From Sulfurovum sp. (GTDB taxonomy: Bacteria; Campylobacterota; Campylobacteria; Campylobacterales; Sulfurovaceae), in the NCBI GenBank assembly GCA_030622375.1, contig JAUXGC010000055.1, forward strand, positions 1 to 7,709: a DNA stretch of 7,709 nucleotides, given 5' to 3'. How positions within the stretch are numbered: position 1 is the first letter of the stretch; each line of letters starts with the position of its first letter. A program made the position numbers and the translations under genes. Below the pieces are notes generated by a model. It did not search any database. It was not told the origin of the DNA and saw only the letters and a list, made by a program, of their open reading frames with translations. Below are positions 1-6,283 of the stretch, one piece after another.

Positions 1-539
1 TAGAGAGCTACCCTTGGAAACATTGGAAAAACATAGATGCCAAACCTGATTATGCAAATATTCAAATAGAAGCTGTAGATATTTGGCACTTTATTATGTC
101 TCAGGGGCTTGAAGACTATAAAATACAAAACCTTGGCAGTATTGAAACATTGGCAATAAATATTAACAAACTTCCAAACTTCCAAACTTTTTATGAAAAG
201 ATTACTCCCACAACAAAAAATTATTATGAACAGATAGAAGTGGTAGAAACCTTAATGAAAACACTATTTTGTGAAGACTCCACTGAAAGACTTATGGAAG
301 TATTTATAGATGTTGCTATACAATCTGGACTTAACCTTAATGCACTCTATGCACTTTATGTAGGGAAAAATATCTTAAACAAATTTAGGCAAGACCATGG
401 GTACAAAGATGGTTCATACATTAAAATATGGAATGGCGAAGAGGACAATATTGTCATGCAACGTGTTTTAGAAGAAAGAAGAGATATAAGTCCAGAAGGA
501 CTCTATGGAGCACTAAAAGAAGCTTACCCAAAGGGGTAA
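1..539 (+). CDS. dut: Dimeric (all-alpha) dUTP diphosphatase, 5'-truncated by the window edge
   Basis: Hydrolyses dUTP to dUMP and pyrophosphate, keeping uracil out of DNA and supplying dUMP for thymidylate synthesis in the cytoplasm. The frame is open from base 3 and encodes ESYPWKHWKN at once, so the ATG at 96 is internal and the true start lies left of the window. Family marks seen: the SYPWK(H)WK stretch at bases 6-29; the ExxD metal-binding pair in EAVDIWHF (Glu codon at 69, Asp codon at 78); and the late block NKFRQDHGYKDGSY before IKIWNGEEDN, which contacts nucleotide in the dimeric MazG-related family. This is the Campylobacter/Leishmania-type enzyme, not the trimeric beta dUTPase. 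The first metal-binding ExxE helix would be encoded upstream, out of view. It converges on the lipoprotein gene with 10 bp between stop codons. The family call is firm. Confidence 0.93.
   Translation, partial: ESYPWKHWKNIDAKPDYANIQIEAVDIWHFIMSQGLEDYKIQNLGSIETLAININKLPNFQTFYEKITPTTKNYYEQIEVVETLMKTLFCEDSTERLMEVFIDVAIQSGLNLNALYALYVGKNILNKFRQDHGYKDGSYIKIWNGEEDNIVMQRVLEERRDISPEGLYGALKEAYPKG
167..190 (+). repeat. Three tandem 8-bp units inside dut
   Basis: The unit CAAACTTC occurs at 167-174 and 175-182, followed by CAAACTTT at 183-190. It lies in coding sequence and encodes part of NKLPNFQTF. Because 8 is not a multiple of 3, gain or loss of one unit would shift the dut frame. Three copies is short for a slippage hotspot and could be chance in AT-rich codons. 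Confidence 0.6.
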
Positions 540-542
540 GTT
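521..542 (+). terminator. Stem-loop over the dut stop codon, probable terminator
   Basis: CTTACCC (523-529), a 4-base loop AAAG (530-533) and GGGTAAG (534-540) form a perfect 7-bp stem. A G-T wobble (522/541) and an A-T pair (521/542) extend it. The dut stop codon TAA (537-539) is in the right arm. What follows on the + strand is AAAAAATTT, not a clean T run. Read on the minus strand, the stem follows neither gene end, so it most likely serves dut, either as a terminator or to block exonuclease decay of the 3' end. Confidence 0.5.
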
Positions 543-549
543 AAAAAAT

Positions 550-1194
550 TTAATCTATCAGTCTAGATAAGTCTCTGCGAACAATCTGGCTTCCATATAC
601 ACTTACAGTAGTCGCTATACGAATGCTTTTAGGTGTAGAGTATCCGCACTCCTCGGCACACTTAACTGTACCTATAAGATAATAGCTTCCAGAAGGAACA
701 CCATAAAAAGCAAACTCTCCACTGTTAGCAGCTGCTGTAAATCGTAAATGATTAAAAAGTCTTTGATCTGCTTTTTCCATCTTGTAGCCACCAAGATAAC
801 TCTCATTATACCACTGTTTTGAATAGGTTGTAACAGGGTTAAGATAGAGTCTTGTACCGGCACCCATAACTTTTTGATTATGTGCATTATCTATATAAAT
901 AGAGCCTTTTACTGTCCCTTTTCCACTTCTTTGAAATCTATTATATTCTGATACTGGAAATGGAATACGCTCCATTCTCTCCTCTGCCATATCTTCTGTA
1001 ATGATTGTTTCTGTTTCAGTTAAATTCTCATCCAAATCAGAAATATCTACATTCTCTGCATCATTATTGTTCCAAGTATTATCTTGTGTCGACCTCACAT
1101 CTGGATGTGTAACCCTTATTCTGCTGTTCGTACATCCAGAAAGAAGAAAAAGTATAATAAAAAAGGTTAAAATCAGTGGTAATTTTTTAGTCAT
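550..1194 (-). CDS. Conserved lipoprotein with a carboxypeptidase-regulatory-like beta domain
   Basis: A 214-residue secreted lipoprotein of unknown function. Residues 1-20 form a signal peptide (KK, then a hydrophobic run to LLSG) ending in the lipobox LSGC, so Cys21 would be lipidated by Lgt and become the mature N-terminus after Lsp cleavage. Residues about 40-77 are an acidic, Asn/Asp/Glu-rich linker, probably disordered. Residues about 93-210 look like a small beta-sandwich: GTVKGSIYI, then GTRLYLNPVTTYSKQWY and SGEFAFYGVPSGSYYL. The pattern GxFxFxGVPxGxYYL is typical of carboxypeptidase regulatory-like or transthyretin-like domains. Two cysteines (179 and 183, CAEEC) could form a disulfide. 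The start is ATG with AAGGA (1204-1208) nine bases upstream. It follows mnmE on the same strand after 92 bp but has its own promoter. The lipoprotein call is firm, the domain likely, the role unknown. Confidence 0.82.
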   Translation of the reverse strand: MTKKLPLILTFFIILFLLSGCTNSRIRVTHPDVRSTQDNTWNNNDAENVDISDLDENLTETETIITEDMAEERMERIPFPVSEYNRFQRSGKGTVKGSIYIDNAHNQKVMGAGTRLYLNPVTTYSKQWYNESYLGGYKMEKADQRLFNHLRFTAAANSGEFAFYGVPSGSYYLIGTVKCAEECGYSTPKSIRIATTVSVYGSQIVRRDLSRLID

Positions 1195-1226
1195 AAAAAG
1201 TATTCCTTATAGTTAATAATTGGCTT

Positions 1227-1232
1227 ATTATA
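1227..1232 (-). promoter_or_regulatory. -10 element of the lipoprotein gene
   Basis: On the minus strand a perfect TATAAT lies in the 92-bp gap after mnmE. It is preceded by A/T-rich sequence with T runs but no recognisable -35 hexamer, as is usual for sigma-70 promoters in Campylobacter and Helicobacter. The predicted start point near 1220 would give a leader of about 26 nt that contains AAGGA (1204-1208). Confidence 0.6.
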
Positions 1233-1269
1233 CTATCATTTAACTTTAGAAAAATATACAAAAGTAACC

Positions 1270-1290
1270 ATAGTAGAGCTGACATACTAT
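1270..1290 (-). terminator. Weak stem-loop at the mnmE stop codon
   Basis: ATAGTA and TACTAT (1270-1275 and 1285-1290) pair perfectly over six bases around a 9-base loop. The mnmE stop TAG (1287-1289) is inside one arm. T-rich sequence follows on the minus strand a few bases later. The stem is mostly A-T and short, so any termination is probably partial. Confidence 0.3.
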
Positions 1291-2627
1291 TTTCCCAAAC
1301 AAAATTCTCCAAACATTTTATCTAATATCTCTTCACTGTTGTAAGGATTAGAGATAGATGAGATAGCCTTTAAGGCTTCTTGCAGATGATAAGAGAAAAA
1401 CTCCAACTCGCCTTTGAGAAGTGGTATTTTAGACTCCAATATAGAGCTTTTGGTTAAATTTACTGCTTCTATCTGTCTAGTTGATACAAGCATAAGCTCA
1501 TCTCCTGAACCTACGCTATTTAGTAAACTTTCTAACTTCTCTGTGAGTTTCTCAAAACTTTTTTTAGCACTTACCTCTATGGGGTTATATTTTTCTAGCT
1601 CTCTCATACTCAATCTGCATTCCAAATCAGATTTATTTATAGCAATAATAGAGTGTTTATTTTCAAAAGTATCGATAAGAGAAAGAATCTTTTTGTCTTC
1701 ATCATTAAAACTTCTTGAACCATCAAATAGTGCTATAACAATATCAGCATCTTCTACTGAGTTAAGTGTCTTCTCTATACCTATTTTTTCAATAACATCT
1801 ACAGACTCACGAATGCCCGCAGTATCGACCAATCTAATAATATGTGAGCCTATACGCACCTGCTCTTCAATGGTATCTCTTGTGGTACCTGCTATGTCAC
1901 TTACAATAGCTCTATCATAACTCAGCAGAGCATTTAAGAGAGAACTTTTACCAACATTTGGCTTACCTATTATGGCTACCTTAAATCCTTCTATAAGTCC
2001 TCTGCGACGATGACTGGCATCTACAATTTGTTCTATTTTATCTGTTAAGTTATCTAATTGATGTACAATATTTTTCATAATATCATCAGGAATATCTTCC
2101 TCTGCATAATCTATCATCACTTCAGAATAAGCCAAAGACTTAAGCAATGCATCTCTACTCTCATCTACAAATACTTTCAACTCACCTTTCATCTGCCTAG
2201 CCAATATTTTAGCGGCATCTACACTTTTAGCTTCAATAAGTTTAGAGATGGCTTCTGCTTTGGTAAGGTCTATTTTACCATTGAGAAAAGCTCTTTTGGA
2301 AAACTCGCCAGGAGCTGCAAGTCTTGCACCATAAAAGAGTGCAGTATCCATTATCTCTTGTGCCACTATCATGCCTCCATGGCATTGAAACTCCACTATC
2401 TCTTCTCCAGTAAAACTATTGGGAGCAGCAAAATAAATCATAATAGCTTGGTCTATTAGGTCATCTTGCATATTATAAAGTGGGGTAAGGTGTGCGTATC
2501 GTGGGGTAATATTTTCTAAATGAGATATTTTATATGCAATCTCTAGTGCTGCTTCGCCGCTCACCCTGATAATAGATATGGAAGAGACGCCATGAGCAGT
2601 AGCAATAGCAACAATAGAGCTATGCAT
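1287..2627 (-). CDS. mnmE: tRNA uridine-5-carboxymethylaminomethyl modification GTPase MnmE (TrmE)
   Basis: With MnmG, MnmE builds the (carboxymethyl)aminomethyl group on wobble U34 of certain tRNAs, using GTP and a folate one-carbon donor. The 446-residue length is near the family norm. The N-terminal folate-binding domain (about 1-115) opens with MHSSIVAIATAHG and SISIIRVSG. A helical domain flanks an inserted Ras-like G domain with GKPNVGKS (221-228), TTRD (248-251), DTAG (268-271) and NKSD (331-334). The C-terminus ends in FCLGK with the conserved Cys443. The chosen ATG at 2627 begins where the family alignment begins. An ATG 45 bases upstream would add 15 non-homologous residues deep in jag and has no ribosome binding site. 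The start overlaps the jag stop by 8 bp, which implies translational coupling. MnmG is not in the window. Confidence 0.96.
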   Translation of the reverse strand: MHSSIVAIATAHGVSSISIIRVSGEAALEIAYKISHLENITPRYAHLTPLYNMQDDLIDQAIMIYFAAPNSFTGEEIVEFQCHGGMIVAQEIMDTALFYGARLAAPGEFSKRAFLNGKIDLTKAEAISKLIEAKSVDAAKILARQMKGELKVFVDESRDALLKSLAYSEVMIDYAEEDIPDDIMKNIVHQLDNLTDKIEQIVDASHRRRGLIEGFKVAIIGKPNVGKSSLLNALLSYDRAIVSDIAGTTRDTIEEQVRIGSHIIRLVDTAGIRESVDVIEKIGIEKTLNSVEDADIVIALFDGSRSFNDEDKKILSLIDTFENKHSIIAINKSDLECRLSMRELEKYNPIEVSAKKSFEKLTEKLESLLNSVGSGDELMLVSTRQIEAVNLTKSSILESKIPLLKGELEFFSYHLQEALKAISSISNPYNSEEILDKMFGEFCLGK

Positions 2628-3504
2628 TATTCTTGTTATTAAATTCGTTGACGACAACAAACTTCTTGCCATCTCTACTGGTTTTAACAGCTACATATTT
2701 ATCTGGGAAAGTTTCACGAAGCTGTTCTAGCGCAATATGTACTAAAATACCGTCAAGAAAACGCGTTTTGCCTTTTCCATGTTTCTCAATACTGTCAACT
2801 ACAGGTTTAATATATTTGCGTATCATTTCCTGCTGTGAAGTCAAGAACTCAGCAATTTCAAGCTTAATAAAAAGTTCGTATTTTCCATGCAACCAGTTAA
2901 ACAACATATATGAAAGTGCATTATAACGATAACCCTCTTTGCCTATGAGTAACGCTGCATCGTCACCATCTATAAATATCAACGCAGTGTTGTCTATTAC
3001 ATCTACTTCAACTACATCTATTTCAAAACATGAGTGGGCAAAAAGCTCTTTGAGTTGCTCCTCAATAAGATGTGCCAACTCATCATAAGCAACGCTCTCT
3101 TCTTTAACTGAAACATCATCTAGTGCTGGCTCTTCAGATAATCTATCTACTTCAAAAAAACTATCTAATACAGCATTTTTTTCTTGTTTAGTATTTGGCT
3201 TGCTGCTTATCTCTACTGTTGGTATATTTTCTATCACCTTCTCTTGATTGGCTTCTTTTTTAACCGTAGAGATAATTTCAGAAGCAACACTCTCTTCTTT
3301 GCTCATAAAAGTAATTGGTTTTGATTTTTGTAAAATGTCATCTTTGCATCTTGCAACGATAATAGCTTTTTTCTTTAAAAAACCTAAAATACCTTTTGAT
3401 GGATACTGAATTACTTCACACTCAAGATCAACTACAGAACATGCTAATTGTGTTGCAGCTTTTTTATACGCTTCTTCAAGTGTAAGTGCTTCAACCTTCT
3501 TCAT
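2620..3504 (-). CDS. jag: Jag/KhpB-type RNA-binding protein (SpoIIIJ-associated)
   Basis: A cytoplasmic RNA-binding protein, 294 residues, conserved next to yidC in many bacteria. Residues 1-52 are the Jag N-terminal domain, with KGILGFLKKKA at 37-47. Residues about 53-135 are an acidic, Ser/Glu-rich linker. Residues about 150-225 form a KH domain with the GxxG loop GKEG (188-191). The tail (about 226-288) sits where the R3H domain should be. In it DGILVHIALEQL retains a His (256), but Gly252 occupies the place of the R3H arginine. AAAGGA (3511-3516) lies six bases before the ATG, inside the last yidC codons, and only 2 bp separate the genes. The Helicobacter pylori homologue (HP1451, from memory) has been reported to bind the Cag ATPase HP0525. 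Whether that applies here is unknown. The family call is firm; the RNA targets are unknown. Confidence 0.92.
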   Translation of the reverse strand: MKKVEALTLEEAYKKAATQLACSVVDLECEVIQYPSKGILGFLKKKAIIVARCKDDILQKSKPITFMSKEESVASEIISTVKKEANQEKVIENIPTVEISSKPNTKQEKNAVLDSFFEVDRLSEEPALDDVSVKEESVAYDELAHLIEEQLKELFAHSCFEIDVVEVDVIDNTALIFIDGDDAALLIGKEGYRYNALSYMLFNWLHGKYELFIKLEIAEFLTSQQEMIRKYIKPVVDSIEKHGKGKTRFLDGILVHIALEQLRETFPDKYVAVKTSRDGKKFVVVNEFNNKNNA

Positions 3505-3506
3505 AA

Positions 3507-5144
3507 CTAATCCTTTGTTTTCTTATGTGTCGCAACAGCTGCTGCTTTGTGCTTGCTGTAGGCTTTATTGATAATATACTGTTGTCCTATGGTAAATATG
3601 TTGTTTACAACCCAATATAAAACAAGTCCCGAAGGGAAAGGCATAATAATAAACATTAAAGCCATAATAACAGGGAACCATTGAAATATTTTCTCTTGCA
3701 TTGGATCGGTAAAATTGTTTGGTGTAATCTTTTGCTGAAACCACATAGACAGGCCCATCAACACTGGTAAAACATAGTAAGGATCTGCTATTGCAAGATT
3801 ATCAATCCAACCAGGTATCCAAACTGCACCCTGAAGCTCTTCTGCATTTAAAAGTACACGATAAAGTGCAAAGAAAACAGGAATTTGAAGCAACATAGGA
3901 AGACAACCACCCATAGGATTTGCTCCATTTTTTTTATACATCTCCATCATTTGAGCATTGAGTTTTGCAGAATCACCTTTATGTTTCTCTTTAAGATCTT
4001 TCATTTTTGGTGCCAAGTCTTTAAGTTTTTGCATAGACATCATCCCCTTGTAGGAGAGAGGGAAAAGAATAAGTTTTACCAATAGTGTGAAGAGTATGAT
4101 TGTCCATCCCCAATTGTCAACTATATTTTGAATCCATAAAAGTACTTTATAAAAAGGTCTAGAGAGAAAAGTGAACCAACCAAACTCAATAGCATCTGTA
4201 AGTTCAGGATTAATACTTTTTAAAACTTCATGATCTTTAGGTCCAATATATCCACCAAGATGTAAATTTTGACTCCCTTCTATAAAGATAAGAGGATCTC
4301 CCTCTGTTCCTTTTAAGATAGAGACATCCATTCCTTTGTCAAAACTATGAAATAGTGAAGCAACATATCTGTCAAAGGCTGAAACAATCTTTGCGTTGTT
4401 AACCTTCTCATGCCCTTCTGCATCACCATCTTCTATGGTAGTAACAATATCATCATTGCCTTTTATCAGAGCCCCTCTTACAAGCATATACATAGAATCA
4501 TCTGCCATTGGTCTATGCCCTGGAGTCATAAAGTATGGAGCTGGCGAAGAGGTTGAAACATCAATACTGTATGAACCGTTTGGCTTTATAGTAATTTTCT
4601 TTGTAACACTTAAAGATGAAAGTTTCTGAACCAATGTAATGGTCTGGGCACCAGATGAGACATCAACTATTGCACTTCCACTGTTAGTATATGGTATTTT
4701 AAAAGCTTCATTATTTAATTGCACATCAGAAAATCTTATCTCTAAAGGCTTCACTTTATCTGGACCTAAAATTTGAAGATTGTTACCATCTTCATCTCTA
4801 TATTTATTTTCTAAAAGTTCAAATCTAGCAATACGACCAAACTCATCAATATTCATTTTAAATGTACTTGATGTCACTTCAACAAGAGATACTATATTTG
4901 ATGTAACCACAGGTGCATTAACTACCTGTTGTGATGTTACTGGTGCAGAAATACTGCTACTTGAAGATAGTTGTTTGGCTGGAGTCGGTGCTAAGTGTTG
5001 CGTAGTAGTGGTAGTGCCATTGGCTACTTGTTTAGTATTTTCTACTGCTTGCTGTGGCGGGAAGAGATAGCCATAACCTACAAATACAAAGAAAGAAAGC
5101 ACTAATGCCAAAATAAGTCGTTTGTTTAAATCTTGTTGTTCCAA
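3507..5144 (-). CDS. yidC: Membrane protein insertase YidC
   Basis: Inserts and folds inner-membrane proteins alone or with SecYEG. The 545 residues show the Gram-negative YidC layout: a first membrane segment (about 9-28), a Ser/Thr/Gln-rich linker (about 35-82), and a periplasmic beta-sandwich domain (about 85-320). The conserved five-helix core follows: NWGWTIILFTLLVKLILFPL (344-363), a cytoplasmic helical hairpin with MQKLKDLAPKMKDLKEK (371-387), GGCLPMLLQIPVFFALYRVL, DPYYVLPVLMGLSMWFQQK, DPMQEKIFQWFPVIMALMF and FPSGLVLYWVVNN. Lys357 occupies the position of the hydrophilic-groove Arg366 of E. coli, so the positive charge is kept. The short basic C-terminus has HKKTK. The start codon is TTG, supported by AAAGGG seven bases upstream and by homology from the first residues. 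It lies 52 bp after rnpA, where yidD would normally be, and 2 bp before jag. Confidence 0.97.
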   Translation of the reverse strand: MEQQDLNKRLILALVLSFFVFVGYGYLFPPQQAVENTKQVANGTTTTTQHLAPTPAKQLSSSSSISAPVTSQQVVNAPVVTSNIVSLVEVTSSTFKMNIDEFGRIARFELLENKYRDEDGNNLQILGPDKVKPLEIRFSDVQLNNEAFKIPYTNSGSAIVDVSSGAQTITLVQKLSSLSVTKKITIKPNGSYSIDVSTSSPAPYFMTPGHRPMADDSMYMLVRGALIKGNDDIVTTIEDGDAEGHEKVNNAKIVSAFDRYVASLFHSFDKGMDVSILKGTEGDPLIFIEGSQNLHLGGYIGPKDHEVLKSINPELTDAIEFGWFTFLSRPFYKVLLWIQNIVDNWGWTIILFTLLVKLILFPLSYKGMMSMQKLKDLAPKMKDLKEKHKGDSAKLNAQMMEMYKKNGANPMGGCLPMLLQIPVFFALYRVLLNAEELQGAVWIPGWIDNLAIADPYYVLPVLMGLSMWFQQKITPNNFTDPMQEKIFQWFPVIMALMFIIMPFPSGLVLYWVVNNIFTIGQQYIINKAYSKHKAAAVATHKKTKD

Positions 5145-5157
5145 AATTATACCCTTT
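5142..5157 (-). promoter_or_regulatory. Ribosome binding site that decides the TTG start of yidC
   Basis: On the minus strand AAAGGG (5152-5157) precedes TTG (5142-5144) with a 7-base spacer. No ATG or GTG occurs in frame just upstream; the preceding codons are ATA AAG GGT ATA ATT. The next in-frame Met is residue 97, which would delete the first membrane segment. TTG is therefore the start. Confidence 0.8.
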
Positions 5158-5196
5158 ATTGTATATCGGTGATAGTATAGTGTTATATGTGTTAAA

Positions 5197-5526
5197 TTAT
5201 GTTAATGCAGAACATATATTGAGTGCGTGTAAGTAAGATTTATGAGTCTCTAAAAAGCTTTTATTTAAAAGGGTTGGCTTTGCAACTAAAACATAAGACC
5301 CTTTTGATAAAAGGTTGATATTTTCTATAAAATGCGCTCTAAGCAAACGCTTAGCTCTATTTCTATGAACTGCATTACCTATTTTCTTACTGGCAACAAA
5401 ACCCACCTTGTATTCTAAACTTTTTTTGTAGAAAAGTACAAAACAAGGCGTATGCCATATTTTTGAGGAGTGCTTATAGACTCCGCTGAACTCTTTACTG
5501 GTTTTAATCCTAGTAAAATGTTTTAT
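5197..5526 (-). CDS. rnpA: Ribonuclease P protein component with a non-canonical start
   Basis: Protein subunit of RNase P, which with the M1-type RNA removes the 5' leader of pre-tRNAs. The signature is plain: VASKKIGNAVHRNRAKRLLR, with the RNR block at residues 55-57 when counted from the proposed start. The GTG at 5406 would give only 69 residues and lose the first strands. The frame is open from 5553, straight after the rpmH stop, and encodes HFTRIKTSKEFSGVYKH and then SSKIWHTPCFVLFYKK. That matches other RnpA proteins, including the Campylobacter form as I remember it (KNFDKFSTNEEFSSVYK). Taking the AUA at 5526 as codon 1 gives 109 residues, the usual length. No ATG, GTG or TTG occurs in this frame between 5553 and 5407. 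AUC (5533-5538) or AUU (5508) are alternatives, and a base error is possible. The gene is certain, the start is not. Confidence 0.85.
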   Translation of the reverse strand: MKHFTRIKTSKEFSGVYKHSSKIWHTPCFVLFYKKSLEYKVGFVASKKIGNAVHRNRAKRLLRAHFIENINLLSKGSYVLVAKPTLLNKSFLETHKSYLHALNICSALT

Positions 5527-5553
5527 GTGACTGATGATTGTAGCCCAACAGCT

Positions 5554-5688
5554 CTATACTGACAATCTCTTTCTGCCTTTAGCTCTTCTTGCAGAGATTA
5601 CTTTTCTACCATTTTTAGTTTTCATTCTAGTTCTAAAACCGTGTGTTCTTTTTCTTGGTGTGTTATGGGGTTGGAATGTTCTTTTCAT
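5554..5688 (-). CDS. rpmH: 50S ribosomal protein L34
   Basis: A 44-residue, very basic large-subunit protein, too short for many ORF callers. The translation starts [18 protein letters not shown], then [20 protein letters not shown] and RKRLSV, which matches the L34 family over its full length. AAGGA (5698-5702) lies nine bases before the ATG. The gene is first in the operon. Its TAG stop (5554-5556) is in the same frame as rnpA, so the two cannot overlap in the Thermus manner. Confidence 0.98.
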   Translation of the reverse strand: MKRTFQPHNTPRKRTHGFRTRMKTKNGRKVISARRAKGRKRLSV

Positions 5689-5711
5689 TTTGGATGATCC
5701 TTAATCTGTTT

Positions 5712-5751
5712 TACCTACATACTTGTAAGGTATTATTTGGACGCGATTTTA
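5712..5751 (-). promoter_or_regulatory. Candidate rpmH operon promoter and leader hairpin
   Basis: Within the 85 bp between the 159-residue gene and rpmH, the minus strand reads TAAAAT at 5746-5751, a fair -10 without a clear -35. Starting near 5739, the leader would be about 50 nt and contain an imperfect hairpin: TACCT/AGGTA closing ACA/TGT with one bulged base and a 4-base loop (5712-5732). Other A/T hexamers nearby (for example around 5731-5737) could serve instead. This is inference from pattern only. Confidence 0.3.
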
Positions 5752-5773
5752 CCTTAATGTGGCTTAAACCATA

Positions 5774-6253
5774 CTAATTAAGACTTTTAAAAACAATCTC
5801 ACCCTGTTTTTTATCCTCTTTCGCTTTTATATATGTTTCAATAAGTTTAAAAACAACATATTTTATATTATGTGCTGTTGTTCTTACTTCCAATTCTGCA
5901 CAATAGATATCTTCACTTTTATGTAATAGCATATTGCGGACCACTCTCTCTGCAAAATGATATCCTCCATCTATTTTAGTATCTTGACAAATGATGGCAT
6001 ACAAAGACGCTTCTTTATCAATTTCAAACAATATATCAGTATTACGTTTCTCTTTTTCTAGTAATGTTTCCACATCTATATTTTCTGCCGATACAAGCAT
6101 AATAACAAAGGCTCGTTCTTCTCCACGCTCCATAAGATAATACATAATATCAATAGTAGTTGTAAGTTTATCCACCATTGTAGCTGCCAATACTATATCA
6201 TTTCCATCAAACCTTATATGATCTCTTCTCATTTCATTTGCTCTTGCTTCCAT
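5774..6253 (-). CDS. Uncharacterised 159-residue protein, possibly a degenerate GGDEF-like domain
   Basis: Function not recognised. There is no signal peptide or membrane segment, so it is probably cytoplasmic. The order of elements recalls the nucleotidyl-cyclase fold. A helix (about 22-42) and a strand AFVIMLVS (48-55) come first. RNTD (70-73) resembles the RxxD of a GGDEF I-site, followed by DILFEIDKEASLYAIICQDT, which resembles the DLVARYGGDEFAVLLPDT region. Then come the helix AERVVRNM (101-108), the strand IYCAELEV and the helix FKLIETYIKAK. If this reading is right, EASLY (81-85) replaces GGDEF and catalysis is lost. The start ATG is supported by AGGGG (6261-6265) seven bases upstream and a perfect extended -10. 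The gene ends 85 bp before rpmH on the same strand and is divergent from nspC. It is a real gene by start signals and codon pattern; the fold assignment is tentative. Confidence 0.75.
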   Translation of the reverse strand: MEARANEMRRDHIRFDGNDIVLAATMVDKLTTTIDIMYYLMERGEERAFVIMLVSAENIDVETLLEKEKRNTDILFEIDKEASLYAIICQDTKIDGGYHFAERVVRNMLLHKSEDIYCAELEVRTTAHNIKYVVFKLIETYIKAKEDKKQGEIVFKSLN

Positions 6254-6283
6254 CCGTATACCCCTGTTAAAAAAGTTTTATTC

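Noticed and set aside
96..98. ATG at 96 as the dut start
   Set aside because: The frame is open to the window edge and the upstream codons encode the conserved SYPWK and EAVDIWHF motifs.
1414..1920. Long antisense open frame over mnmE, and similar ones over jag, yidC and nspC
   Set aside because: They lie opposite firmly identified genes, give low-complexity or Ser/Phe/Cys-rich translations with no family features, and have no start signals of their own.
2628..2672. Upstream ATG (2672) giving mnmE 15 more residues
   Set aside because: The extra residues (MARSLLSSTNLITRI) have no counterpart in MnmE, lie deep in jag and lack a ribosome binding site. The family begins at the Met encoded at 2627.
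4072..4076. Lys357 in YidC in place of the E. coli Arg366, as a possible defect
   Set aside because: Lysine keeps the positive charge in the groove and, as far as I recall, occurs in other YidC homologues, so it is not evidence of lost function.
5146..5151. TATAAT immediately before the yidC TTG as a promoter
   Set aside because: A transcript from it would start inside the yidC coding sequence and lose the well-placed AAAGGG site. It is probably a chance AT-rich match.
5404..5406. GTG as the rnpA start (69-residue protein)
   Set aside because: It would remove the conserved N-terminal third, which is clearly encoded in frame upstream.
5546..5548. TTG just after the rpmH stop as an rnpA start
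   Set aside because: It is in another frame and meets a stop after about 12 codons. It works only with a frameshift.
5200..5556. Thermus-style overlap of rnpA with rpmH
   Set aside because: The rnpA frame meets the rpmH stop codon in phase, so rnpA cannot begin upstream of or inside rpmH.
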